Assembly (NCBI RefSeq): GCF_965208895.1
Contig: NZ_OZ242363.1
Location: 1,116,001 to 1,180,000, forward strand
Origin: Poriferisodalis sp965208895
Lineage (GTDB): Bacteria; Actinomycetota; Acidimicrobiia; Acidimicrobiales; Poriferisodalaceae
Direction: 5' to 3'
Length of the DNA: 64,000 nucleotides
The position numbers and the translations under genes are program-made. Under the pieces are notes generated by a model, which searched no databases, was not told the origin of the DNA, and saw nothing but the letters and a program-made list of their open reading frames with translations. Positions 35,802 through 44,269 of this stretch are shown here, piece after piece; the stretch's first letter is position 1, and the number at the start of each line of letters is the position of its first letter.

Positions 35802-38077
35802 GACTGGCCGCCTGTCGTTGCCGGCTCTGGCTCGGTCGGCGGCGGTGGTTCAGGAGGAGGCTCGCCTTCGTCGACGACATGAGACTGCGAACGCTCGGCA
35901 CGCTGGCGCACGTAGTTGTTGACGATGACCGCCACCACCAGCAGGCCGCCCAGCACCAGGAACCGCCAGTCGGTGTTCCAGTGCGCAAATCCGATGCCCT
36001 GGCTGATCATTCCCCAGATGAGCGCACCGATCGCAGCGCCGATTGCCGAGCCGTAGCCACCGGTCAGCAAGTTGCCGCCGACAACGGCGACGATGATGTA
36101 GCGGAACTCGAGACCGTCGCCGACGTTGGCCTGCACCGAGTTCAGGCGGAATGCGATCAGCATGCCGGCCATCCATGCACAGACCGACACGAGCATGAAC
36201 AGGGTCGTCTTGGTCCGGGCCGCAGGGACGCCGATGGAGCGTGCCGCTTCCTTGTTGCCTCCGACTGCGAAGGTCCAGCTGCCGAAACGGGTTCGGGCCA
36301 GCATCCACGCTCCGGCAGCGGCGAAGAGCAAGTAGAACAGCACCGAGACCCGAAAGCGGGTCACGGCCTGTGTCGCTTCAGCCTCGGCCGCGGTGATGAA
36401 CAGCAGCTTCGACGCGAGCGCGAGGCCGCCAGCCGCGAGCCCGACGTACATCAGCCCCCGGCCTACGCCCTCGTCTGCGGTGAACAGCATCCGGTACAGG
36501 GTGCCCACGGCATAGATGCCGAGCGTCACGACGGCGCCTTTGGCGGCACCGGTGGTGAGGGCGTACAGGAATCCGTCGCCGTCGATGAGCTCGATGATGC
36601 CGAAGACCGCGGTGGCGGCGCCTCCGGCGGCAGCACCGATGCGCGTCCAGGCGCCCGACTCCGGCGCGGGCACCGCACTCGTTCGCCGTCGAGCGAGCGA
36701 GCGGGCCACGGCCAGAGCAGCGAGCGCGAGCGCCACCAGCAGCAATGTCGAGAACAGCTCAACGCGCAGCTTGCGTGATTCCGCTTCGGACTGGGCCACG
36801 AACGCGAGCACCGCGACGGCGACGGCCACCGCCAACGGGATCCACATCGACGGCTGAGTGCGTGTGCCGACCATCGTCAAGATGAGCACGCCGGCGCCGG
36901 CGAGGCCCGCGAACAGCACTGCTCGCGCTCCCTGGATGGTCATCATGTAGCTGATCGTGGGCAGCATCGCGACGATGACGCCGATCACCGGCGCACTGGT
37001 CCGCACCCGCCCGGTGGCCGCCAGCACTGCCAGCACACCTGTTGCTGCAATGCCGAGCCCGAATACCGCACGACCGAAACCGCCGCCGAGGAAGCCAAGC
37101 TGGTCGGAATTTTCGGCGCTCATCACGAGCACCAGAACGACCGCAGCAACGATCGCCGCGGTGCCGATCACCAGCATGCGGGCAGCCCGGGCGTCCGGTC
37201 TGCGATGAGTGTGCTGCGCGGGCTCATATCGCGCCCTGCACCAGATAGCCACGCCTGACAGCGTCCCGACAGCGATGACACCGCCCCACGTCCAGTTCGC
37301 CGCAGTGCCGTCTGTTCGCAGCAGCATGACGAAGCCGAACAGCGGCACCACGAGAGCGCCCAACAGGCCGCCGGCGGCATGCCACGGGCGTGGGTCCACG
37401 CGGCGGGCATAACTCATCTCGAACAGGCCGATCAGCAATGAGACGCCTGCGACGACGAGCAAGCCTGCCCAGGCCCAGTCGCGACCGTCCCAGACATGGG
37501 AGTTCCGGATCCACTCCGCCCCGAAGATGTCGTCCCAGAAGACGTATCCCTGGGCATCGTCGAGCCCTTCGACGATGACCTTGTTGGTGAACAGCTTGCC
37601 GAAGCCGAGCTTCGCCCCGATGAGGATGAAGAACGTCCCCAGGGTGACGATGAAGCTCGGCAACGATGTCCGTTCGACGAGCGTCCCGTTGAACCAGCCG
37701 ATCGCCAACGCGAAGCACAGCGAGAGCGGAACAGCCAGATGCAGGCTGAAGCCGGCACCGCCGAGCTCGCCGACCTCGCGGCTCATGAGGATCACGAAGA
37801 CGGCCGTCGCGCCGGTCATCGATCCCGACGACAAGTCGAACTCGCCACCGATCATGAGCAATGCCACCGGCACCGCCATGATGCCCAGCAGCGCTGCGAC
37901 GTCGAGGTAGTTGGCCGTGCCGCCGACGGTGCCGAACGCTTCGGATGTCAGCCAGAACAGCAGCCACACGCCGGCGAGGCCGAGCAGCGCCCCGATCTCG
38001 GGACGAGTCAGGAGCTGCTGGATGGGCCCGCGATGCGCGAGCCGCTCGTCGACCTCGCCGGCGGTGGTTGCCGCCAT
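35798..38077 (-). CDS. Monosaccharide-type ABC permease with large internal membrane insertion
   Basis: A 759-residue membrane protein; RbsC/FrcC-type permeases are usually 320-430. The N-terminal half has LMIGGEFDLSSGSMTGATAV (78-93) and TSLPSFIVTLGTFFILIG. The C-terminal half has FAVGGNKEAARSIGVPAART (603-621) and VAVVGGNLLTGGYGSAIGAA. In normal members these marks are about 130 residues apart; here they are 525 apart. The extra stretch, roughly residues 200-590, has about ten to twelve further hydrophobic helices with no recognised domain. The frame is unbroken. It sits between the binding-protein and ATPase genes, so it should be the operon's import channel. Confidence 0.88.
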   Translation of the reverse strand: MAATTAGEVDERLAHRGPIQQLLTRPEIGALLGLAGVWLLFWLTSEAFGTVGGTANYLDVAALLGIMAVPVALLMIGGEFDLSSGSMTGATAVFVILMSREVGELGGAGFSLHLAVPLSLCFALAIGWFNGTLVERTSLPSFIVTLGTFFILIGAKLGFGKLFTNKVIVEGLDDAQGYVFWDDIFGAEWIRNSHVWDGRDWAWAGLLVVAGVSLLIGLFEMSYARRVDPRPWHAAGGLLGALVVPLFGFVMLLRTDGTAANWTWGGVIAVGTLSGVAIWCRARYEPAQHTHRRPDARAARMLVIGTAAIVAAVVLVLVMSAENSDQLGFLGGGFGRAVFGLGIAATGVLAVLAATGRVRTSAPVIGVIVAMLPTISYMMTIQGARAVLFAGLAGAGVLILTMVGTRTQPSMWIPLAVAVAVAVLAFVAQSEAESRKLRVELFSTLLLVALALAALAVARSLARRRTSAVPAPESGAWTRIGAAAGGAATAVFGIIELIDGDGFLYALTTGAAKGAVVTLGIYAVGTLYRMLFTADEGVGRGLMYVGLAAGGLALASKLLFITAAEAEATQAVTRFRVSVLFYLLFAAAGAWMLARTRFGSWTFAVGGNKEAARSIGVPAARTKTTLFMLVSVCAWMAGMLIAFRLNSVQANVGDGLEFRYIIVAVVGGNLLTGGYGSAIGAAIGALIWGMISQGIGFAHWNTDWRFLVLGGLLVVAVIVNNYVRQRAERSQSHVVDEGEPPPEPPPPTEPEPATTGGQS

Positions 38078-38083
38078 GACGTG

Positions 38084-39115
38084 CTACCGCGTACCTGCGT
38101 CCACCAACGCCGCGACCTCAGCCGCGTTGTCGGGCGTCACGAATCCCGGTCCGGTCAGGATCGGAAGACCGCCGCCGGCAGTGTTCTGGTTGGTGGCCTG
38201 CAGGTGCATCAAGATGACCGGCAGGTAGCCCTGCAGGTACTGCTGCTGGTCGACGGTGAACGCGATGTCGCCGGCCTCGATGGCCGAAATGAGGTCACCC
38301 GACAGGTCGAAGCCGCCGATGATGAGCGTGCGGCCCGCGTCCGAAGCGGCATCCAATGCCCGCAGCGGGACATTCGGCCCGGTGCCGAGCACTCCGTCGA
38401 TGCTGGAGTCCGCCGTCAGCAGCGCTGCGATGGTGGCCTGCTGCTCGTCCGGCGTGGCGTCGAGCCCGATGAACTCGGAGGTGACTTGGCCGTTGAACGT
38501 CTCGGCAAGGCCCTGGCAGCGCTCGTCGAGGCCGACGTTTGACTGCTCCTGGCGTGCGCACAGCACATGGCTCGCACCGAGTGCGTTGAACCGCTCACCG
38601 GCGCCGTTGCCTGCCACCACCTCGGTCTGGCCGATATGGGTGACACCGCCGAGATCCTTGTACTGGTTGACGCCAGAGTTCAGCGTGTACAGCGGAATGC
38701 CTGCTGCGACCACGGCGCGTGCCGCGGCCTCAAGACCAGTGGGGTCGGCGAGTGAGATGGCGATGCCGGCCGAACCGTCGGCGATGGCGCCTTCGATGGC
38801 CTGCGATTGCGCCTGCGCGTCGTTGTTGGCGCCGAAGTAGACGACTTCACAGCCGGTTGCCTCGGCGGCATCGCGCACGGCTACCTCCACGACAGACCAG
38901 AAAGTGCCGCTGTCGCCGTGGGTGATGACGTGATAGGTGTTGTCGCAGTCGCTCTGCGTCAGCATGACCTCGGTCGCGTCGGACGCAGCCTGCGTGGTCT
39001 CAGCCGCCGCTGGTTCCGTGGCGTCCGCGCTGTCGCTGGCGTCATCGCTGCTGCAAGCCGCAGCGAACAGCGCCATGACCGCGAGCAAGGCCAACAGTCT
39101 CAGGGATTTCCTCAT
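38084..39115 (-). CDS. Sugar-binding lipoprotein of ABC importer
   Basis: A 343-residue periplasmic-binding-protein type lipoprotein. The signal ends in a lipobox LFAAACSS with C21 as lipidation site, then a Ser/Asp/Ala/Thr-rich linker to about residue 50. The binding core has HVITHGDSGTFWSVVEVAVR, IAISLADPTGLEAAARAVVA, GIPLYTLNSGVNQYKDLGGV and TADSSIDGVLGTGPNVPLRA, typical of the ribose/inositol class. GGGAGGGAG precedes the ATG. It lies six bases from the permease start, and 27 bases from the IolE-like stop. Confidence 0.9.
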   Translation of the reverse strand: MRKSLRLLALLAVMALFAAACSSDDASDSADATEPAAAETTQAASDATEVMLTQSDCDNTYHVITHGDSGTFWSVVEVAVRDAAEATGCEVVYFGANNDAQAQSQAIEGAIADGSAGIAISLADPTGLEAAARAVVAAGIPLYTLNSGVNQYKDLGGVTHIGQTEVVAGNGAGERFNALGASHVLCARQEQSNVGLDERCQGLAETFNGQVTSEFIGLDATPDEQQATIAALLTADSSIDGVLGTGPNVPLRALDAASDAGRTLIIGGFDLSGDLISAIEAGDIAFTVDQQQYLQGYLPVILMHLQATNQNTAGGGLPILTGPGFVTPDNAAEVAALVDAGTR

Positions 39116-39142
39116 ATTGTGCTCCCTCCCAGGTGCATGAAC

Positions 39143-40072
39143 TCATGTAGACGCCGAATCCTGAACCCCCCGGGGAGGATGTGGCGAATTGCCGCAGTCT
39201 TGCACGAATTCGAGACTCGTGGTGACCCGATCCCGCAACCGTTCCACTTCGGCAGGATCCGGGCCGTCGAGGGCAGCGTCCTGCTCGAGGACGTACCAGA
39301 GATCCGGACGCACCGTCTCGAGCGTCTCGATGAGGTCACCCAAGGGCACTGCCCCCTGTCCGAGCGGGGGGAACAGGCCGAGCTGGACGGCGATCATCAG
39401 GCTGATCTCGCCCCGATGAAGGCGAGCGGCCACAGCCGCGTCGACATCTTTGAGATGGACGAGGCCGATCCGCTCGGCATGGGTGTCGACGAGGGCCCGA
39501 GGGTCGCTGCCGCCGAGGGTGAGGTGGGCTGTGTCGAGCACCAGCTGCGTGGCGGTGTTCTCCAGCAGGAAACACGTCTCGGCGTCGTCCTGAATCAGCG
39601 CGCCGAAATGCGGGTGGAATGCATGGCTGAGCCCATGTGCCGTCGCGATCTTGTCGAGTTGCGAGAACGCCTCGACCATCTGGTTCCACTGCTGGGCAGA
39701 GAGCGGCGGCCGCTGCCAGTCGTCGTGATCGCTGATGGGGCAGCTGATGAACCAGGCAGCGCCGGCCTCGGCCATCTGTGCTGCGATCGCTTCCGCCCGA
39801 TCCATCTCGACGCGAAGTCGTTCAGGGTCGTGCACAACGAGTGCGACGAACCCGCCGAGCAGCGAGAGCCCGTACCGGTCCAGCGTCGACGCGAGGGCGC
39901 TGCCGCCCGTCGGCAGGAATCCGAACGGACCCATTTCTGTGCGGGCGAAGCCGAAAGCCTCCATGTCGGAGAGCACTTCGTGGACAGTGAGCTGGTGACC
40001 CCACTGGGGCACCTCGCATACTCCCCACGTAATCGGCGCGGCGGCCAGCCGATCACGCAGTGACGTTCCCAT
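39143..40072 (-). CDS. iolE: Inosose dehydratase-like TIM barrel (IolE/AP endonuclease 2 family)
   Basis: A roughly 309-residue xylose-isomerase-like TIM barrel. It opens with APITWGVCEVPQWGHQLT, the IolE-type start, and has metal-site residues in AFHPHFGALIQDDAE, LVLDTAHLTLGGSDP, IGLVHLKDVDAA and a late Glu in WYVLEQDAALDG. IolE dehydrates scyllo-inosose just before the IolD step, which fits the operon. The ATG at 40072 is preferred because AAAGGAG then lies six bases upstream; the ATG two codons earlier abuts it. It is the first gene of the leftward operon. A sugar epimerase role is the alternative. Confidence 0.8.
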   Translation of the reverse strand: MGTSLRDRLAAAPITWGVCEVPQWGHQLTVHEVLSDMEAFGFARTEMGPFGFLPTGGSALASTLDRYGLSLLGGFVALVVHDPERLRVEMDRAEAIAAQMAEAGAAWFISCPISDHDDWQRPPLSAQQWNQMVEAFSQLDKIATAHGLSHAFHPHFGALIQDDAETCFLLENTATQLVLDTAHLTLGGSDPRALVDTHAERIGLVHLKDVDAAVAARLHRGEISLMIAVQLGLFPPLGQGAVPLGDLIETLETVRPDLWYVLEQDAALDGPDPAEVERLRDRVTTSLEFVQDCGNSPHPPRGVQDSAST

Positions 40073-40280
40073 CTTCATCTCCTTTGGAGTGCGATGAAAG
40101 AGTGCTCGCTGGGCTGATCCAAGTCAACCGTTCCACTCGACTCCACAGGCCGCGCGCTGAGATGCGCTCGCTGCGGAGGCGACACGGCCTGATCGCACAT
40201 GCCCTAATCCAGACAGCGCTGCATGGTGCGGCCGTCGTCGACACGGCCTGTGAGGGGCTGCCTCCCGCCGGCGCCGATTC

Positions 40281-41225
40281 CTACGCCAGACAGCGCGGCA
40301 TGGCGCCGCCGTTGTAGGCGACCATGTCCGTGATCGCCTGGGGGACGCCGGGAAACTCGTAGCCCTCAGGCGCGGCCTCGCGGTAGGCGACGTGGAGGTT
40401 GCCGGCGAGCCGCTCGGGGTCGGTGTAGCGGGCGTGGGCACCGAGGTCACTGGCCTGAGCCTGCTCCAGAGGCGAGCGTCCTGCGGCGATTCCTTCGGCC
40501 GCAGCGTCCTGCACGAATCGCAGGTATGAGCGCTGCTCGCCGAGTACTCGCGCGATGTCATCGCCGCCGAAGTGCGGGCCGTGGCCGGGCACGATGACGT
40601 CCGCCCCGTAGCTCTCGATGACATCGAGAGCGTCGAGTGTCCCCGACACCGATCCGAACAGCGCGAACGGCGTGCCTCCGTGGAAAATCAGGTCGCCGCA
40701 GAAGAGCACCCGGCAATCGGGCAGCCACGCCAGGATGTCGCCGTCGGTATGGGCAACGAAGCCCAAGTCAGACAGCTCGATGCGACGATCGCCGAGATGC
40801 AGCACTGTCGAGCCCTCGAAGGTCACGTCGGGGGCCCGGAACTGCAGGCTCCCCCAGTCAACGCCGGGAAAGACGGCGCTGTAGTCGGGGATGCCCGCCG
40901 CCACCATCACCTCACGGCACGCCGTATGGGAAACCACCGTGGCGTCGGCGAACAGGTAGTTGCCGTGTGTGTGATCGGCATGGTGGTGCGTGTTGACCAG
41001 GATCGTGACCGGGTTCGGCGTCACCGACGCGATCGCGTCGATGTAGGCACGCGTGCGTCGCTCGGTGGAGGTCGCGTCGATCGAGATGACGCTGTCGGTT
41101 CCGACGACGAAACCCATGTTGTTGATGAACCATGTGCCGTCGGGCTGCACGTAGCTGTACACGCCCGGTGCCACCTCGCTGAGCTGTGCCGCCTCGACGG
41201 CTGCGTGTGGTGCATGTCCCGACAT
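40281..41225 (-). CDS. Metallo-beta-lactamase-fold hydrolase
   Basis: A 314-residue MBL-fold protein. The zinc motif is H80-x-H82-x-D84-H85 in NTHHHADHTHGNYL, a later ligand set is GDLIFHGGTPFALFG and VIVPGHGPHFG. This is the hydrolase/lactonase-like branch rather than a true beta-lactamase, and may act on lactones, thioesters or esters. It is divergent from the P450 gene across 113 bases. It is separated by about 200 bases from the start of the inositol-type operon, so membership is doubtful. Confidence 0.85.
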   Translation of the reverse strand: MSGHAPHAAVEAAQLSEVAPGVYSYVQPDGTWFINNMGFVVGTDSVISIDATSTERRTRAYIDAIASVTPNPVTILVNTHHHADHTHGNYLFADATVVSHTACREVMVAAGIPDYSAVFPGVDWGSLQFRAPDVTFEGSTVLHLGDRRIELSDLGFVAHTDGDILAWLPDCRVLFCGDLIFHGGTPFALFGSVSGTLDALDVIESYGADVIVPGHGPHFGGDDIARVLGEQRSYLRFVQDAAAEGIAAGRSPLEQAQASDLGAHARYTDPERLAGNLHVAYREAAPEGYEFPGVPQAITDMVAYNGGAMPRCLA

Positions 41226-41338
41226 GTACGCCCCCTGAGTCCCTCGAACAGGCTCCGCTACTACGGCGAAGCGTAGAACCCGTCGCCTACGCTGGGGGGC
41301 GCTTCAAACCGCGCCCGCGGGGACTCAAGGGAGCCACC

Positions 41339-42577
41339 ATGAGCACGACTGCTGACATTGACAGTTCTTCGCCAGAGCGGGATTTCGACGTCTACAGCGA
41401 CGAGTACATCCAAGGTGCCGCCGATGTCTGGGACGAACTGCGGCCGGAGTGCCCTGTCGCACACAGCAGCCACAATGGCGGACACTGGATGCCCACCACC
41501 TGGGACGACATCGCAGCAGTCGCCTACGACACCGAGAACTTCAGCTCCCGCGACATCGCCGTGGCGCCGACACCCGAAGGCGTCGGGCTGCTGACCGCCC
41601 CGCCGATCACCTCGGACCCGCCGTTCCACACCGACGCCCGTCGCCTGCTGCTTCCGTTCTTCGGGCCCACGGCCGTCGACGAGATGGTCGAGGTCACGCG
41701 CAGCATCGCCCGTGAGCGCCTCGATGCCATCGCAGCCGAGACCGGTGCGGATCGGGGCGATTCCGGGATCACCGACGCAGCCGACACCTATTCCAAGCAC
41801 ATCCCGGTCCGGGTGATCGCCCGCATCTTGGGGCTCCCGGAGTCCGACGAGCCGAAGTTCACGCGCTGGGCGGTCGACGTGCTGCAGTCCAAGGGCGACG
41901 AGTTCGACCGGCGGGCAGACGCTACCCGTGAAGTGCTCCACTATTTCGGCGAGCTCACCGAGCAACGGCGCCAGGAACGGGCCGACGATCTGCCCTCCAA
42001 GCTGCTCGACATGCGGCTGCCCAACGGCGACCCGCTGGCCAACCATCACATCACCGGCGCCAGCTTCCTGCTGCTGCTCGCGGGCATCGACACCACGTGG
42101 AGCTCGATCTCGGCCAGCTTGATGCACTTGGCCATGAACCCTGCGGACCGTGAGCGGCTCGTCGCCGAGCCCGAGCTCATTCCCACTGCTATCGAGGAGT
42201 TCTTGCGGGCCTATGCACCGGTCACGATGGCCCGGGTCACCGCCACCGACGATGCCGAGATCGGCGGCTGCCCGGTTGCCCACGGAGACAAGGTGCTGCT
42301 GCCTTTCGGCGCCGGCAACCGCGACCCTGCGAAGTTCGACCGTCCCGACGAGGTCATCATCGACCGTGCCGAGAATCGCCACTTCGCGTTCGGCTTGGGC
42401 ATCCACCGGTGCCTGGGCTCGAACCTGGCCCGCATGGAACTGAAGGTCGCCATCGAGGAGTGGTTGGCCCGGTTCCCGAACTTCGAGCTGGCGACCAACG
42501 TCGGCCGCGGCGGCGTGGAATGGGGCGGCGTGCAGGTGCGGGGCCCCCGCAACCTGCAGATCCGCGTCGGCATCTGA
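41339..42577 (+). CDS. Cytochrome P450
   Basis: A 412-residue soluble bacterial P450. The I-helix oxygen motif is LLLLAGIDTTWSS, the K-helix ExxR is in AIEEFLRAYAPV, and the heme loop is FAFGLGIHRCLGSNLARME with cysteine 358 as iron ligand. ATG 41339 has AAGGGAG upstream; the frame is open earlier but non-coding in style. It belongs to the CYP class fed by ferredoxin; no ferredoxin or reductase gene is adjacent. The substrate is not readable. Confidence 0.92.
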   Translation: MSTTADIDSSSPERDFDVYSDEYIQGAADVWDELRPECPVAHSSHNGGHWMPTTWDDIAAVAYDTENFSSRDIAVAPTPEGVGLLTAPPITSDPPFHTDARRLLLPFFGPTAVDEMVEVTRSIARERLDAIAAETGADRGDSGITDAADTYSKHIPVRVIARILGLPESDEPKFTRWAVDVLQSKGDEFDRRADATREVLHYFGELTEQRRQERADDLPSKLLDMRLPNGDPLANHHITGASFLLLLAGIDTTWSSISASLMHLAMNPADRERLVAEPELIPTAIEEFLRAYAPVTMARVTATDDAEIGGCPVAHGDKVLLPFGAGNRDPAKFDRPDEVIIDRAENRHFAFGLGIHRCLGSNLARMELKVAIEEWLARFPNFELATNVGRGGVEWGGVQVRGPRNLQIRVGI

Positions 42578-42688
42578 GCCAGCGGCAAACGGCGCCGCCG
42601 TACGGCGCGTCACGCGAGGCGGCGATCTGCGTCGCCTTGCGTCACTCGCGTCCGAAGCGAGTCATCGAGCCGGGCGCAGCTTCTGCGC

Positions 42689-43255
42689 TCAGTCGGCGAA
42701 CAGCCGACTGAGCGGGTACGCGAACCCAGAAAGCACTGGCGTTCCGTCGAGGCTGTCTACCTCAGTCAGCGTCTCGACTGCCTCGGCACCGGCACGGTGA
42801 ACCTCGACAGTGCGCGACGCCGGGGACACCACCCACACCAGCACGACTCCGAAGCTCAGCCACATCCGCGCCTTGTCGTGCACCTCGGAGCGACGGTCCG
42901 ATCGCGAGACCACCTCCACCACCAACTCCGGGACGGTCTCGGCGTAGCGATCGGTCACGCGGCCCTTCGGCAACCGGTCATAGGAGATGTAGGCAGCGTC
43001 GGGGGCGCGCACCGTGTCAGGGCCACGTTCGAGCAGCACCCCGAACTCGCCGAGAACGACGCCGAGGTCATGTGACTCAACGAAGTTGCCGACGTGAATG
43101 CCGAGCCGCATCGCAAGCTGGCCGTGCCTCAGTCCGGGTTGCGACATCTCGCAGAACACTCCCCGTATCAGCTCACCTCGCAGGCCCTCGCCGAGGCGCA
43201 TGAACTCATCAGCCGTGAGCAACGTAGTTGGGGAGGATTGAACGACTGTCGTCAT
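42689..43255 (-). CDS. Uma2-family (DUF820) restriction-endonuclease-like protein, copy 1
   Basis: A 188-residue Uma2 protein with a PD-(D/E)XK nuclease-like core: GELIRGVFCEMSQPG, the Asp in DTVRAPDAAYISYDR, and the E-x-x strand VPELVVEVVSRSDRRSEV followed by KARMWLSFG. Uma2 proteins are very common in cyanobacteria and actinobacteria and have no settled role. A second copy (43550-44116) has the same length, the same opening MTT-QSSPTTLLTA and the same C-terminus PLSRLFAD, so this is a tandem duplication. Confidence 0.85.
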   Translation of the reverse strand: MTTVVQSSPTTLLTADEFMRLGEGLRGELIRGVFCEMSQPGLRHGQLAMRLGIHVGNFVESHDLGVVLGEFGVLLERGPDTVRAPDAAYISYDRLPKGRVTDRYAETVPELVVEVVSRSDRRSEVHDKARMWLSFGVVLVWVVSPASRTVEVHRAGAEAVETLTEVDSLDGTPVLSGFAYPLSRLFAD

Positions 43256-43549
43256 TTTATTTCATTGACTTTCAATGGTTCGGAGAACAGACGTGCCTTG
43301 CGAGCACGTTGGCGGCGGCGGACGGCGTGCTGCCCCGGCATTCTCGCACCATTGCATGCCGCCGAGAAACCGGATTCTCGACGAACGACGCTGGGGGCCT
43401 CGCACCGCCGCCGAGCGCGCCGCGGGATATGTGTGTCGCCGCGGCAACTTCGACCTGAGGCCGAACTCGGCGAGGCGTTGCTGCCAAAGCGTTCGGCGAC
43501 GCCAGACACCGGCCTGCTGCGCAGGGAGATGCCGGCCGACTTGATCCGC
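43256..43549. other. Duplicated upstream region between the Uma2 copies
   Basis: No gene is supported. Near copy 1 it has an AT-rich start region (TTTTATTTCATTGACTTTC), then GCCTTGCGAGCAC and GATTCTCGACGAAC. The stretch beyond copy 2 (44117-44260) shows the same order with changes, so the duplication includes upstream non-coding DNA. Confidence 0.5.
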
Positions 43550-44116
43550 TCAGTCGGCGAACAAGCGGCTGAGCGGGCAGCTGAAGCCGGGCAGCACGTC
43601 GGCACCGTCAAGCACATCTGTTTCGTTCAGCGTCTCGATCGGGTCGGTGCCGACGCGGTGAACCTCAACCGTGCGTGAGGCCGGGAACACCACCCAGACC
43701 AACTGCGCTCCGAAGCCCAGCCACATGCGCGCCTTGTCGTGGACAGCGGCATGCCGGTCGGACGGAGAGACAACCTCCACCACCAGCTCGGGGACTTCCT
43801 GGGCATAGCGATGTGTGACACTGCCCGCTGGTGAACGCGCGTATGAGGTGAACGCGACATCGGGAGCGCGTACCGTGTCAGGGTCCCGCTCGAGCTGCAC
43901 ACCCGACTCACCCACCACGGTGCCCGCACGCTCGGCCAGTGCATAAGCGACCAGCTCATGGGTCACCAACGCGGCGATCCGCCCGTGCTCCCTTCCTGGT
44001 GGCGCCATCTCGCAGAACACTCCCCGAATGAGTTCGCCGCGCTTCTCGTCGCCGAGCAGCAGCAGATCGGCGGCGGTCAGCAACGTAGTCGGAGAGGATT
44101 GAATCGCTGTTGTCAT
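43550..44116 (-). CDS. Uma2-family (DUF820) restriction-endonuclease-like protein, copy 2
   Basis: A 188-residue paralogue of the adjacent gene. GELIRGVFCEMAPPGREHGR, DTVRAPDVAFTSYARSP and VPELVVEVVSPSDRHAAVHD carry the same candidate nuclease residues. The middle (residues 45-75) differs most between the copies, while both ends are nearly identical. The offset between the copies is 861 bases. Function is unknown. Confidence 0.85.
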   Translation of the reverse strand: MTTAIQSSPTTLLTAADLLLLGDEKRGELIRGVFCEMAPPGREHGRIAALVTHELVAYALAERAGTVVGESGVQLERDPDTVRAPDVAFTSYARSPAGSVTHRYAQEVPELVVEVVSPSDRHAAVHDKARMWLGFGAQLVWVVFPASRTVEVHRVGTDPIETLNETDVLDGADVLPGFSCPLSRLFAD

Positions 44117-44269
44117 ATTATTTTGAGCACTTTCATGATTTCAGGCACCACATGTGCCCTGCGAGTGCCACCGCGAAAGCGGACGGAGCACTGGCTCAGC
44201 ATTCTCTCACCCCGCTCGGCCTCCGGCGAAACCGATTCTCGACGAACAGCCTGCACGTTGACCGCGGGC

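Noticed and set aside
40079..40280. Possible LacI operator upstream of the inositol-type operon
   Set aside because: The best candidate, around TCAACCGTTCCA, matches only half of the positions of a palindrome with central CG, so no operator is claimed.
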